The notes: a model not told the origin generated them from the sequence alone. A stretch of 55,263 nucleotides of DNA from Xanthomonas maliensis (GCF_009192945.1 NZ_NSET01000087.1:1-55263), one strand, 5' to 3'. Positions 28,334-39,992 are shown, counted from the first letter of the stretch. Numbers and translations are program-made.

Positions 28334-29458
28334 ATGGCAATAAAGCTAGACATTCAGCCAGTCAAGATCGCTCGCTACGATCCGATCAACAATCTCACCT
28401 TCAACGTCTCCCGCCTACCCGAAGGTGTTCGCGTCGAGACGTTCAACGGCCAGGACTTGAATAGTCCGCATGCCGACGGCGTGCTGTCGTACGAGGCGTA
28501 TGAGAAGCTGCGCAAGGGAGTCCCCCAAGCCGACCTGCCGGAACTGCATCCACCTGAAAAGGAGGCGCCGCCGGGCAATACCGTCGGCCGGGTGGTCGGC
28601 GAGAGTGGCGCCGCGCCGGTCAAGGCCGCTCAGGCCAACCCACCCGTAAAGACCGAGACAGAAGCGGAGCAGGGCTTCTGGGATACCTGGGGCACCACCC
28701 TGCTGGATGGCACCCAGACTGCGCTGGACGTGGCCGGACTGTTCCCGCTGATCGGCGAGTTCGCCGACCTGGGCAATGCCGGCATCAGCGCCGCACGCGG
28801 CGACTTCATCGGTGCCGGCTTGTCGCTGGCTTCGGCGATCCCCTTCGCCGGCTGGGGCGCGGCCGGCGCCAAGGCGGCGCGCCGGATCGCGCAAGGCACG
28901 GAGGCGACGGCCAAGCTCGGCAAGGAAGCAGCCGAGCGCGGAGCGGAGCGGCTGACCTCGAAGGCGGAGAAGGAGCTCGCCGAACGGGAAGCTGCGCAGG
29001 CGGGCAAGCATGGCTCGGATGGCATGAAGAGCAAGGGGCGCGGCAAAGGGCCTTGCGACCATTTGAAGAAAGGTAACCCGAATGGCAAGGGGCCGTATCG
29101 CGGCGGATCGTATGGCGGGACCAAGCAGTCAGGAATCGAATCGCATCATGCGCCTGCCGACAGTGTCAGTCCGCTGCCGAGAAGTCAGGGGCCGGCGATC
29201 CAGATGCACCCCGATGATCATGGAATGACATCCAGCCATGGTCATAAGGGGCGGAAAGGCGAGCTCTATCGTCAGTCGATCGATGACTTGCTGGCGCAAG
29301 GAAAATGGAGGGACGCACTGGTGAAGGAGCTTCGAGACATTAGGGATCTGTCGGGCAAAATAGGTGATCCGACCAAGTACAACGAGGCGATGCTGGAAAT
29401 GATTGAATATTTCAAGTGTCTGGAGAAGCATGGCCTCCTTCCTGGAGGTATCTCGTGA
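28334..29458 (+). CDS. Polymorphic toxin with pre-toxin hydrophobic region and HNH-like nuclease tip
   Basis: A 374-aa protein. Residues 1-110 are an unrecognised N-terminal domain. Residues ~118-180 carry the glycine-rich hydrophobic pre-toxin segment seen in many contact-dependent toxins (AGLFPLIGEFADLGNAG, SLASAIPFAGWGAAGAK). A basic/helical linker follows, then a C-terminal ~110-residue toxin tip with E269-S270-H271-H272 and HPDDHGMTSSHGH, resembling HNH/EndoVII toxins with an SHH-type signature. Base composition changes within the gene: about 74% G+C at 28801-28980 versus about 51% at 29281-29460. This is typical of exchangeable toxin tips. The downstream gene overlaps by GTGA and is its likely immunity gene. 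Export through the nearby VgrG is inferred, as it has no PAAR domain of its own. Confidence 0.72.
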   Translation: MAIKLDIQPVKIARYDPINNLTFNVSRLPEGVRVETFNGQDLNSPHADGVLSYEAYEKLRKGVPQADLPELHPPEKEAPPGNTVGRVVGESGAAPVKAAQANPPVKTETEAEQGFWDTWGTTLLDGTQTALDVAGLFPLIGEFADLGNAGISAARGDFIGAGLSLASAIPFAGWGAAGAKAARRIAQGTEATAKLGKEAAERGAERLTSKAEKELAEREAAQAGKHGSDGMKSKGRGKGPCDHLKKGNPNGKGPYRGGSYGGTKQSGIESHHAPADSVSPLPRSQGPAIQMHPDDHGMTSSHGHKGRKGELYRQSIDDLLAQGKWRDALVKELRDIRDLSGKIGDPTKYNEAMLEMIEYFKCLEKHGLLPGGIS

Positions 29459-29916
29459 TCTACGAACTCAAGCCGTATCTGTCGATTGGCGATCTCGCTT
29501 TCGGCATGGGGTATGACGCCTTGGTGACCCAGCTGGGCGAGCGCGTGGGACGAACGGTCGACGATGGCGATGGAGTGCAGGAGGTGTACTTCCATGGCAC
29601 CAAGGGATTGGCCCAGGTCGACATCGAGAGCGATCGCCTGGTTGAGGTTGGCTTTTCGCGCAGTGCGGACTATGAGGTCGTCGTCGCCGGGATTTCCGTC
29701 TTCAACGGCAACTGCACCCAGGTATTGAAGCAGTTGGTTCAGTTGGATCCAGGCGCGCGTCGCGGACGTGGCGGTGCGGTGGTGCTGCCCGGGCTGGGCG
29801 TGTCGCTGACCGGATTCGACAGCATCGCCGACGATCCCTCGATGGGGATGACGGCCTTCGCGGAAGGGCAGTGGGACGATCTGTTGGCGCGCATGCAGCC
29901 CTTTTCGATCGATTAG
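29455..29916 (+). CDS. Putative immunity protein to the nuclease toxin
   Basis: A 153-aa cytoplasmic protein of no family I recognise. It starts at a GTG that overlaps the toxin stop (GTGA), with GGAGG six bases upstream. The overlap and strong binding site imply tight co-translation with the toxin, as expected for an immunity gene. It has no signal peptide or membrane segment, which suits protection against a DNA- or RNA-targeting toxin in the cytoplasm. Segments of alternating beta strands (VQEVYFHGTKGLAQVDIE, AVVLPGLGVSLTG) suggest an alpha+beta fold. The immunity role is inferred from position alone. Confidence 0.6.
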   Translation: MIYELKPYLSIGDLAFGMGYDALVTQLGERVGRTVDDGDGVQEVYFHGTKGLAQVDIESDRLVEVGFSRSADYEVVVAGISVFNGNCTQVLKQLVQLDPGARRGRGGAVVLPGLGVSLTGFDSIADDPSMGMTAFAEGQWDDLLARMQPFSID

Positions 29917-29994
29917 CCGCTGACCAGCAACGTCCGCGCGATGCTGCAACCTCCGGGAGTGAACCTCGCCAATGGCGACGTTGCCAATGTGCAA

Positions 29995-30028
29995 ACGCAA
30001 AGACCGGCCATGAGGCCGGTCTTTGCGT
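29995..30028. terminator. Bidirectional intrinsic terminator
   Basis: ACGCAAAGACCGGCC and GGCCGGTCTTTGCGT form a perfect 15-bp stem around an ATGA loop between the convergent T6SS cargo operon and htpG. The stem ends in A/T-rich arms on both strands, so it can stop transcription in either direction. Confidence 0.85.
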
Positions 30029-30046
30029 AATGCCGCCTGGGGTGGA

Positions 30047-33300
<3,254 letters not shown>

Positions 33301-33348
33301 TCCCTTCTGCAGTCACATCACCACATCGCTTTCAACGGGAGGAGTTTC

Positions 33349-33846
33349 ATGAAACACACCATGCGCGCCCTGGCGCTCGCCTCGATCGCCGCTCTGGCGG
33401 TCACCGCCTGCAAGAAGGAAGAAGCGGCACCGACCGCCGCCGCTGCTCCGGCTGCGCTGAAGGCGCCGGCCAAGGACGACAATGCCGGCTGGAAGAAGTA
33501 CCTGCAGGAAGTGGTTGGCCAGAACCTGGGCAACACCACCAACAGCCCGTTCCTGTACTACTTGCCGCCGGAATCCGATGCCGAGTTCGCCGGCAGCTAC
33601 GAGCGTCAGCTGGAGAGCGTCAAGACCGCGCTGGCGCGTGGCGTGCAGCCGGGCAACATGCTGGCGTTCGGTTCCTCGGCCTCGACCAAGATGGCCGATC
33701 TGATCGAAGCGGCGTTCAAGGATGTGCCGGCCGACTCGATGAAGGGCGTGCGCGTGCTGTTCATCGGCGATGCCGCCGAGAATGCCCGCGTGCAGACCAT
33801 CGTCAAGCCCAAGGGCGCGGAATACACCTTCGTTGAAGCCAAGTAA
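33349..33846 (+). CDS. Small Xanthomonadaceae-type lipoprotein of unknown function
   Basis: A 165-aa protein with a short lipoprotein signal (LAVTACKK, Cys at about residue 21), an Ala/Pro-rich linker and a compact domain with NTTNSPFLYYLP and GVRVLFIGDAAENARV. The start is well supported by GGGAGGAG ending 6 bases before the ATG. I do not recognise a family. The domain looks soluble and periplasmic, anchored to a membrane. It lies between coaD and the ferredoxin gene on the same strand, but nothing ties it functionally to either. Confidence 0.8.
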   Translation: MKHTMRALALASIAALAVTACKKEEAAPTAAAAPAALKAPAKDDNAGWKKYLQEVVGQNLGNTTNSPFLYYLPPESDAEFAGSYERQLESVKTALARGVQPGNMLAFGSSASTKMADLIEAAFKDVPADSMKGVRVLFIGDAAENARVQTIVKPKGAEYTFVEAK

Positions 33847-34017
33847 TGCCGTTCCAGGCCGGGTGCGCGGGAGGGCGCATCCGGCCGCGGCGTGGAAACG
33901 CACCATGCCATCCTCGCACTCCATCCGCAGCGCCGTTGTTGCCACCGCGCTGCCGCTGATCCACGCCGACGGCCAGGCCGTCGACCGCCTCGCCGTGGCG
34001 CTCGCGTCGGAGGCCAC

Positions 34018-34302
34018 ATGGCGCTGAAGATCAACGAACTGTGCGTCAATTGCGATGTCTGCGAGCCGGCATGTCCCAACCATGCCATTGCGATGGGCGA
34101 AACCATCTACGTCATCGACCCGGCGCGTTGCACCGAATGCGTGGGGCACTTCGACGAGGCCCAGTGTGTGGTGGTCTGTCCGGTGGAGTGCATCGATCCG
34201 GACCCGGCCATTCCGGAGACCCACGATCAATTGCTTGCCAAGCTGATGCGGCTGCAGCGCGAGCACCCCGAATTGTACGAACAGGAGCCCCCCCTCCCAT
34301 GA
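34018..34302 (+). CDS. YfhL-type 2[4Fe-4S] ferredoxin
   Basis: A 94-aa ferredoxin. The first cluster motif is C-x2-C-x2-C-x3-CP (CVNCDVCEPACPNHAI). The second is the longer-spaced C-x2-C-x8-C-x3-CP (CTECVGHFDEAQCVVVCP) typical of YfhL/Allochromatium-type low-potential ferredoxins. A basic helical tail follows (LAKLMRLQREHPELYEQE). It would carry electrons in the cytoplasm to an unidentified partner. In many gammaproteobacteria the same gene sits near coaD, as here. Its stop overlaps the ggt start as ATGA. Confidence 0.95.
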   Translation: MALKINELCVNCDVCEPACPNHAIAMGETIYVIDPARCTECVGHFDEAQCVVVCPVECIDPDPAIPETHDQLLAKLMRLQREHPELYEQEPPLP

Positions 34303-36098
34303 GCCAGCCTTCCTGCCGTTTCGTCCTGCAACGCGTGCTGTGGCTGGGCCTGTTGCTGGCGCCGGCCGCCTGGGCCGCCGATGCGGCCGATGGCACCCGC
34401 ACGCAACCGTCGGCGACATTGGCAGCGCATCCCCCCGGTGCAGCCGTGGCCAGCGGCCATGCATTGGCCACCGAGGCCGGCCTGCAGATCCTGCGCGAGG
34501 GCGGCAATGCCTTCGATGCGGCGGTGGCGGTGTCCTCCACGTTGGCGGTGGTCGAGCCGATCAGCTCGGGGCTGGGCGGTGGCGGATTCTTCCTGCTGCA
34601 CGATGCCAAGACTGGCCAGGACGTGATGCTGGACGCGCGCGAATATGCGCCCGAATCGGCCACGCCCGAGCGTTTTCTCGACAAGAAGGGCGCGCTGGAT
34701 CGCGATCGCTCGATCAACGGGCCGTGGTCGGCAGGCATCCCCGGGCTGCCGGCGGCGCTGGTCGAACTGGCCGGCAAGCATGGCCGACTGCCGTTGGCGC
34801 AATCGCTGGCCCCGGCGATCCGCATCGCCCGCGAAGGCTTTCCGGTGTACGCGCGCATGGCCAAGGGCTATGCCTCGCGGCGTGAGGTGATGGAGCGCTA
34901 TCCCGGGACCCGCGAGGTCTACCTGCGTCACGGTCGTCCGATCGCCGAAGGCGATCTCTTCCAGCAGCCCGAGCTGGCGCATACCCTGCAATTGCTGGCC
35001 GACCAGGGCTTCGATGGGTTCTACAAGGGCGAGACCGCGCGCAAGCTGCTGGCCGGCGTCAAACAGGCCGGTGGCCAATGGACCGCGGCCGAACTGGCGG
35101 GTTACCGGGTCAAGCAGCGCACGCCGATCCAGTTCGATTACCGCGGCTGGAAGATCACCACCGCACCGCCGCCGTCTTCCGGCGGCATCGCACTGGCCGA
35201 GATGCTGCAGATCCTGGAAGGCTGGGATCTGCGCAGCCTCGATGAAGTGCATCGCACCCACCTGGTCGTGGAAGCGATGCGGCGCGCCTATCGCGACCGC
35301 ACGTTCTTCCTGGGCGATCCTGACTTCGTGCAGATTCCGCAGAAGGTGCTGACCAGCAAGGACTATGCGCAAGGCCTGCGCGCGACCATCAATCCGGACA
35401 AGGCCACCCCCAGCGATCTGCTGTCGGGCAATCCGACTCCGCTGGAAGATGACGAGACCACGCATTTCTCCATTATCGACCGCGACGGCAACCGCGTTGG
35501 TGCCACCCAGACCGTCAATCTGCTGTACGGCTCCGGTCTGATTCCCAAGGGGACCGGCGTATTGCTCAACGACGAGATGGACGACTTCGCGCTCAAGCCC
35601 GGTACGCCGAATGCCTTCGGTGTGATGGGCTACGCCGCCAATGCGCCCAAGTCGGGCAAGCGCATGCTGAGCTCGATGACGCCGACCTTCATGGAATCGG
35701 CCGACAAGGTTGCCGTGCTCGGCACCCCGGGCGGCAGCCGCATCATCACCATGGTGCTGCTGGGCATCCTGGGCTACGACGACGGACTGGATGCGCAGCA
35801 GGTGAGCGCACTGCCGCGTTACCACCACCAGTGGCTGCCTGACGTCATCGAGGCCGAGAGCAACGCCCTCTCGCCGCAGGTCGCCAAAGGCCTGGAGGCC
35901 TTGGGGCACACGCTCAAGCTGCCCGGCGACAGCGCCGAGGGTGGACGCGGTTCCAGCCATGTCTGGGGCAATTTCCAGACCGTGGAGTGGGACCGTCGCC
36001 GCAACCTCCTCAGCGGCGGCAGCGATCCACGCAATCCAGTGGGCAAGGCAGAAGTGCAGTTGGATGCGGACGTCGGCGCGAAGGCCGCATCACGATGA
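34299..36098 (+). CDS. ggt: Gamma-glutamyltransferase (glutathione hydrolase)
   Basis: A 599-aa periplasmic Ntn-hydrolase that cleaves gamma-glutamyl bonds of glutathione and transfers or hydrolyses the glutamyl group. The signal peptide (LLAPAAWAAD) is followed by the large-subunit region (ALATEAGLQILREGGNAFDA, SGLGGGGFFLLHD). The autocatalytic processing site is ETTHFSIIDRDGN, making T387 the nucleophile and the new N-terminus of the small subunit. GTPGGSRIITMVL and GGRGSSHVWGNFQ are further family blocks. An ACAGGAG box lies upstream and the start overlaps the ferredoxin stop (ATGA). A 12-bp hairpin lies just past the stop. Confidence 0.96.
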   Translation: MSQPSCRFVLQRVLWLGLLLAPAAWAADAADGTRTQPSATLAAHPPGAAVASGHALATEAGLQILREGGNAFDAAVAVSSTLAVVEPISSGLGGGGFFLLHDAKTGQDVMLDAREYAPESATPERFLDKKGALDRDRSINGPWSAGIPGLPAALVELAGKHGRLPLAQSLAPAIRIAREGFPVYARMAKGYASRREVMERYPGTREVYLRHGRPIAEGDLFQQPELAHTLQLLADQGFDGFYKGETARKLLAGVKQAGGQWTAAELAGYRVKQRTPIQFDYRGWKITTAPPPSSGGIALAEMLQILEGWDLRSLDEVHRTHLVVEAMRRAYRDRTFFLGDPDFVQIPQKVLTSKDYAQGLRATINPDKATPSDLLSGNPTPLEDDETTHFSIIDRDGNRVGATQTVNLLYGSGLIPKGTGVLLNDEMDDFALKPGTPNAFGVMGYAANAPKSGKRMLSSMTPTFMESADKVAVLGTPGGSRIITMVLLGILGYDDGLDAQQVSALPRYHHQWLPDVIEAESNALSPQVAKGLEALGHTLKLPGDSAEGGRGSSHVWGNFQTVEWDRRRNLLSGGSDPRNPVGKAEVQLDADVGAKAASR

Positions 36099-36105
36099 TC
36101 CTCAG

Positions 36106-36133
36106 CAGGCGGCAGGCGAATGCCTGCCGCCTG
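36106..36133. terminator. Hairpin between ggt and a convergent small gene
   Basis: CAGGCGGCAGGC and GCCTGCCGCCTG form a perfect 12-bp stem around GAAT. It lies between the convergent ggt and the 85-aa gene. The downstream T-tract is poor (TCTGTG), so efficiency is uncertain. Confidence 0.6.
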
Positions 36134-36167
36134 TCTGTGCGTATCGACGCTCGTCGCTGATCCTCGA

Positions 36168-36425
36168 TCAGGCCAGCAGCCCGTAGTAGTGACCATCCTT
36201 GGCCTCATAAACGGTGTAGGTCTCGTCGTAGTCGTCCTTCTTCTTGTTCACGGCGTCGTCGAGCAGGCGCACAACGAGCTTGCCTTCCAGAATGTAGACG
36301 TCCGGGTTCGTATTGCCGCCGAGGAATGGCTTCCAGCGCGCCATGCCGCGTTGTTTTGCCTGGTGCTGGTCGGGGTCCAGGGTGCCTGGCGCGATCGGTT
36401 TCTTGTTGCTGTCGATAATGTTCAT
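36168..36425 (-). CDS. Small hypothetical protein (85 aa)
   Basis: A short cytoplasmic protein starting MNIIDSNKKPIAPG. It is rich in lysine and aspartate with VYILEGKLVVRLLDDAVNKK and a tyrosine-rich tail (YTVYEAKDGHYYGLLA). AAGGA 7 bases upstream supports the start, whereas the longer frame upstream has none. I do not recognise a family. It has no signal peptide or membrane segment. It is monocistronic and convergent with ggt. Confidence 0.65.
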   Translation of the reverse strand: MNIIDSNKKPIAPGTLDPDQHQAKQRGMARWKPFLGGNTNPDVYILEGKLVVRLLDDAVNKKKDDYDETYTVYEAKDGHYYGLLA

Positions 36426-36842
36426 CGGCTGTCCTTCGGCTCGTGGAGTGGCGATGCGCCCATCGCTGCGATCGGGTGGACGCAGCGGCAGGACGCCAGG
36501 CCAAGTTAGCCGGCAGCCGACGGAGGGGATCGGCGTAAACGAGGCAAAGCACGGGCTTTTCGCTGAAGAGTCGCATTCTCTTTCCTGCATAAGCCTGGCA
36601 TTTGGGCTGCGGTGACGCTGTGCCAGGCGAATCGCCGAAAGAGTGCGACGCCGCTCCCGGTTGCTTTTCAGCCTTGAAAGATTCAAGGGAAGTGGCGCCC
36701 ATTCAAGGGGCGCGTCATGAGTGCATACACGTCATGTTGCGTCTACCTTCATATTCCAGGGACGTCGCCGCACGGATAGGCATCGTCATTGATGCGAGAA
36801 GGAGAGGTTGAAATGGCACGCCACGGCCAACAGGTCACCTGA
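36426..36842. other. Intergenic region next to an IS remnant
   Basis: A 417-bp stretch upstream of the 85-aa gene and downstream of the transposase remnant. It is visibly less G+C-rich in parts (around 36530-36620 and 36700-36800) than neighbouring genes. No convincing gene, promoter or terminal inverted repeat could be identified. Confidence 0.4.
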
Positions 36843-37265
36843 TTAGTCCTTTCCGAAGATGCTCGCCATGCGCAGTGCCTGCTCTGGAGTGTGCTTGTAA
36901 CGCGTCATCGCCGTGGCGCGTCGTGGCAGCATCGCGGGCAGGCGGAACCGGCGGTTGAAGCGGTAGGCGGCTGCGGCCAGATGCGGCCTTGCGTATTTGC
37001 CTTGCGCGATGGTGCGCTCGGCCGTCACCTTGATGATCTTGTGCTTCACTCTCCAGGCCGTCTTGTCGTTGGGCCCATAATGGCGTCTCAGTTACGGCAC
37101 GGCCCTGTTGGTCTTGGTCGAGGTCAATAGGTGCAAGGCCGGAATCCAGGTGCGCAGTTGCGGCTTGGTGCCTTGGAGCACCGTGCCAGCTATCGGATTG
37201 GTCTGGTACCGGCACGCGCTGCACTGGTCTTCGATGACGCCACACGTTTGCAGCGCCAGCGCTCC
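36843..37265 (-). pseudogene. Remnant of an IS1595-family (ISXO2-like) transposase
   Basis: Read on the minus strand in one frame, the segment gives a zinc-ribbon-like piece (CSACRYQTNPIAGTVLQGTK, QLRTWIPALHLLTSTKTN), an in-frame TAA at 37092-37094, then LRRHYGPNDKTAWRVKHKII. It runs directly into a C-terminal piece (AAAYRFNRRFRLPAMLPR) ending at 36843. These match the N-terminal and C-terminal parts of IS1595-type transposases, while the central DDE catalytic domain is missing. It is therefore a dead copy with an internal deletion and a stop. It lies about 90 bp upstream of the GH9 gene start. Confidence 0.7.
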
Positions 37266-37357
37266 TCGCGCACAGCAGGGCAGCGACGGCTGGCTGAGCG
37301 TCGGGGCTAATCAGGTTCGGGCTTGTGGTGGCGCTGTGGTGTGGCCATCATTGGGCG

Positions 37358-39100
37358 ATGAACGCTCGCCACGCCATGTTGACTGCGGTTCTCGCACTCG
37401 CTTCCGCCAGTTGCCCTGCGCAGAATGCGGCCGATGTTCCCGCTACCCAGATCCACGTCAATCAGCTTGGCTATCTGCCGGGCTCGGCCAAATTGGCGGT
37501 GGTTGCATTGCCGCAAGGCGCTGTGCCTGGAGCGGATCGCTTCATCGTCGAAGACGCGCAGGGACACCAGGTGTTCCAGGGAACGCTGCAGCCGGCTGCG
37601 TTATGGACCCCAGCCGGTCAGCAGGCGCGTGTGGCCGACTTTTCCAGCTTGCATGCGGCCGGCAGCTACCGGCTGAAGCTGGAAGGCGTGCCGGCATCGG
37701 ATCCATTCCCCATCGCGGCGCATGCGTATGCGCCCCTGGTCGATGCGGCGTTGAAGGCGTTCTACTACAGCCGCGCCAGCACCGCGTTACCGGAGAGGTT
37801 CGCCGGACGCTACGCGCGTGCGGCGGGGCATCCAGACACCCAGGTTCGCATCCATCCCTCCGCCGCATCGAGCACGCGGCCGGCCGAGAGCATGATCAGC
37901 GCGCCCAAAGGGTGGTACGACGCGGGCGACTACAACAAATACGTGGTCAATGCCGGCATCAGCACCTACACCTTGCTTGCGGCCTACGCCGACTATCCGG
38001 CCTTCTTCAAGGCCAAGGCGGTGACCATTCCCGACGATGCCCCGGGCGCGCCGGCGATCCTGCAGGAAGTGTGGTGGAACCTGCAGTGGATGCTGGCGAT
38101 GCAGGATCCTGCCGATGGTGGCGTCTACCACAAGCTCACCAATAAGCAGTTCGATGCCATCGTGATGCCGGCGCAGGCGACCCAGCCGCGCTATGTGGTG
38201 ATGAAGGGGACCGCCGCCACGCTGGATTTCGCCGCGGTCATGGCCAAGGCCAGCCGTGTCTATGCGCCGTTCGAGCACCAATACCCCGGGGCATCGGCGC
38301 GCATGCTGGCCGCTGCGCGTCGTGCGTGGGAGTGGGCTCAGAAGCACCCCGATGTGGCCTACCACCAGCCATCCGACGTCCGGACCGGTGGCTATAACGA
38401 TGCGCAGTTCGACGATGAGTTCGCCTGGGCGGCGGCCGAGCTGTATGTGAGTACGCACCAGGACGCGTTCTACGACGCGATGATCGCGCGCAACGTGCCC
38501 GCCAGCGTGCCGTTCTGGGGCAAGGTCGGCGGCTTGGCCTGGATGACGCTGGCCCACAATCGCGACCACCTGACCGCGCATGCCGATCGTGCGCGGATCG
38601 AGCGCGAAATCACTGGTTTGGCCCAGCAGTTGCTCCAACGTTGGCAGGCCTCGCCCTGGCGCCTATCGATGCGCGATCAGGACTTCGATTGGGGCAGCAA
38701 CAGTGCCGTACTGAACCAGGCGATGATGTTGCTGCAGGGCTACCATCTGACCCGCCAGCGCGATTACCTGGACGCGGCGCAGTCGCAGCTGGACTACATT
38801 CTCGGCCGCAATCCGCTCGGCCTGTCTTTCGTCACCGGCATCGGTGCGCGCAGCCCGATGCATATCCACCATCGCCCCTCCGAGGCCGACGGCATCGTCG
38901 CACCGGTGCCCGGGTGGCTGGTAGGCGGCCCGAACCCCGGCCAGCAGGACGCCAGGGAGTGCAAGCGGCCGTACCCATCCACGCTGCCGGCGCTGTCGTA
39001 TCTGGACGATGTCTGCAGCTACGCCAGCAACGAAGTGGCGATCAACTGGAACGCACCGTTGGTCTACGTCAGCGCGGCGATCGAGGCGGAGACGCGCTGA
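37358..39100 (+). CDS. GH9 endo-beta-1,4-glucanase with N-terminal Ig-like domain
   Basis: A 580-aa exported cellulase. The signal peptide ends near SCPAQNAA. An N-terminal CelD_N/Ig-like domain (about 30-115, IHVNQLGYLPGSAKLAVV) precedes the (alpha/alpha)6 catalytic domain. Catalytic features are D188 and D191 in KGWYDAGDYNKYV, the histidine/arginine block PMHIHHRPSEADG, and the general acid E559 in SYASNEVAINWNAPLVY. The enzyme would cut cellulose or mixed glucans in plant walls. A transposase remnant sits about 90 bp upstream, so the original promoter region may have been altered. No strong ribosome binding site is visible before the ATG. Confidence 0.94.
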   Translation: MNARHAMLTAVLALASASCPAQNAADVPATQIHVNQLGYLPGSAKLAVVALPQGAVPGADRFIVEDAQGHQVFQGTLQPAALWTPAGQQARVADFSSLHAAGSYRLKLEGVPASDPFPIAAHAYAPLVDAALKAFYYSRASTALPERFAGRYARAAGHPDTQVRIHPSAASSTRPAESMISAPKGWYDAGDYNKYVVNAGISTYTLLAAYADYPAFFKAKAVTIPDDAPGAPAILQEVWWNLQWMLAMQDPADGGVYHKLTNKQFDAIVMPAQATQPRYVVMKGTAATLDFAAVMAKASRVYAPFEHQYPGASARMLAAARRAWEWAQKHPDVAYHQPSDVRTGGYNDAQFDDEFAWAAAELYVSTHQDAFYDAMIARNVPASVPFWGKVGGLAWMTLAHNRDHLTAHADRARIEREITGLAQQLLQRWQASPWRLSMRDQDFDWGSNSAVLNQAMMLLQGYHLTRQRDYLDAAQSQLDYILGRNPLGLSFVTGIGARSPMHIHHRPSEADGIVAPVPGWLVGGPNPGQQDARECKRPYPSTLPALSYLDDVCSYASNEVAINWNAPLVYVSAAIEAETR

Positions 39101-39106
39101 GGCCAC

Positions 39107-39142
39107 GCCGTCGTGACGGCCTGGGCGCCTGGCGATGGCGCC
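39107..39142. terminator. Paired small hairpins after the GH9 gene
   Basis: GCCGTC-GT-GACGGC (39107-39120) and GGCGCC-N7-GGCGCC (39124-39142) lie between the convergent GH9 and upp genes. Neither is followed by a T-run, so termination by them is only possible, not shown. Confidence 0.3.
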
Positions 39143-39210
39143 GCCGCGACATTGCGAGCGACGGAGGCGGTGCAATGCGCGCTCATGGCGCGCACGAGGC
39201 GCCGCGTGAC

Positions 39211-39843
39211 TTATTCCAGTCGCGTGCCAAAAATGCGGTCGCCGGCATCGCCGAGTCCGGGCAGGATGTAGCCCTTCTCGTTGAGGTGATCGTCGATCGC
39301 CGCGGTATAGACCTCGACATCCGGATGCGCGGCTTCCAGCGTCTTCAGGCCCTCGGGTGCGGCGACCAGAAAGATGCCCTTGATGCGACGCGCACCGGCC
39401 CGCTTGAGCATGTCGATGGTTGCGATCAGGGTGCCGCCGGTCGCCAGCATCGGATCGAGGATCAAGGCGTCGCGCTCTTCCAGACGTCCGGTCAAACGCT
39501 CGAAATACGGCACCGGCTGCAGGGTCTCTTCGTCGCGTTGCAGGCCGACCACGCTGACGCGCGCGGCGGGAATCAGTGCCAGCACGCCGGGCAGCATGCC
39601 CAGCCCGGCGCGCAGGATCGGCACCAGGGTGATCTTGGCCCCGGCGATGCGTTGCACCCGTACCGGCCCGGCCCAGCCAGCCTGCACATGCGACTCGGTC
39701 TCCAGGTTGGCAGTGGCCTCGTAGGCGAGCAAGGTTCCCAGTTCGGTGACCAATTCGCGAAAGCCCTTGGTGCTCAGCGCGGCATCGCGCAATAAGCCGA
39801 TCTTGTGCTGGACGAGCGGGTGACGGACTTCGACGATCTTCAT
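39211..39843 (-). CDS. upp: Uracil phosphoribosyltransferase
   Basis: A 210-aa salvage enzyme converting uracil and PRPP to UMP. It opens with [19 protein letters not shown], nearly the canonical Upp N-terminus, which is why 39843 is preferred over the in-frame ATG three codons upstream. The PRPP-binding loop is [14 protein letters not shown]. The uracil-binding C-terminal segment reads [17 protein letters not shown]. Length and motifs are standard. It runs leftward, convergent with GH9 and divergent from the receptor operon at 39993. Confidence 0.97.
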   Translation of the reverse strand: MKIVEVRHPLVQHKIGLLRDAALSTKGFRELVTELGTLLAYEATANLETESHVQAGWAGPVRVQRIAGAKITLVPILRAGLGMLPGVLALIPAARVSVVGLQRDEETLQPVPYFERLTGRLEERDALILDPMLATGGTLIATIDMLKRAGARRIKGIFLVAAPEGLKTLEAAHPDVEVYTAAIDDHLNEKGYILPGLGDAGDRIFGTRLE

Positions 39844-39924
39844 GGCAGGCAATGCAGGGGAAAGTCACAGTGTGCCGCAGCTGGCCGCATAGCTGCCACA
39901 TTCCTGTCGTGATCGCGCTAGCAC

Positions 39925-39953
39925 GTGTCATGTCGGTGAAATGTCGTAGACAT
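39925..39953 (+). promoter_or_regulatory. Pho-box-like array (three 7-mers at 11-bp spacing)
   Basis: The sequence reads GTGTCAT-GTCG-GTGAAAT-GTCG-TAGACAT: three 7-base repeats separated by identical 4-base spacers, an 11-bp period. This is the geometry of PhoB binding sites, whose consensus half is CTGTCAT. It ends 40 bp before the GTG start of the receptor-phytase-phosphatase operon. The repeat is also bounded by GCACGT (39921-39926) and ACGTGC (39955-39960). Regulation by phosphate starvation is inferred. Confidence 0.55.
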
Positions 39954-39992
39954 AACGTGCGCACCCATTCTTGACGATTGGGGAACAGGCCT

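Noticed and set aside
33905..34027. 40-codon frame just before the ferredoxin gene
   Set aside because: Overlaps the ferredoxin start, has no clear binding site and no recognisable feature.
39978..39992. TTG start for the receptor at 39993
   Set aside because: It would add five residues before a normal signal peptide; GTG 39993 fits better, though the choice is not certain.
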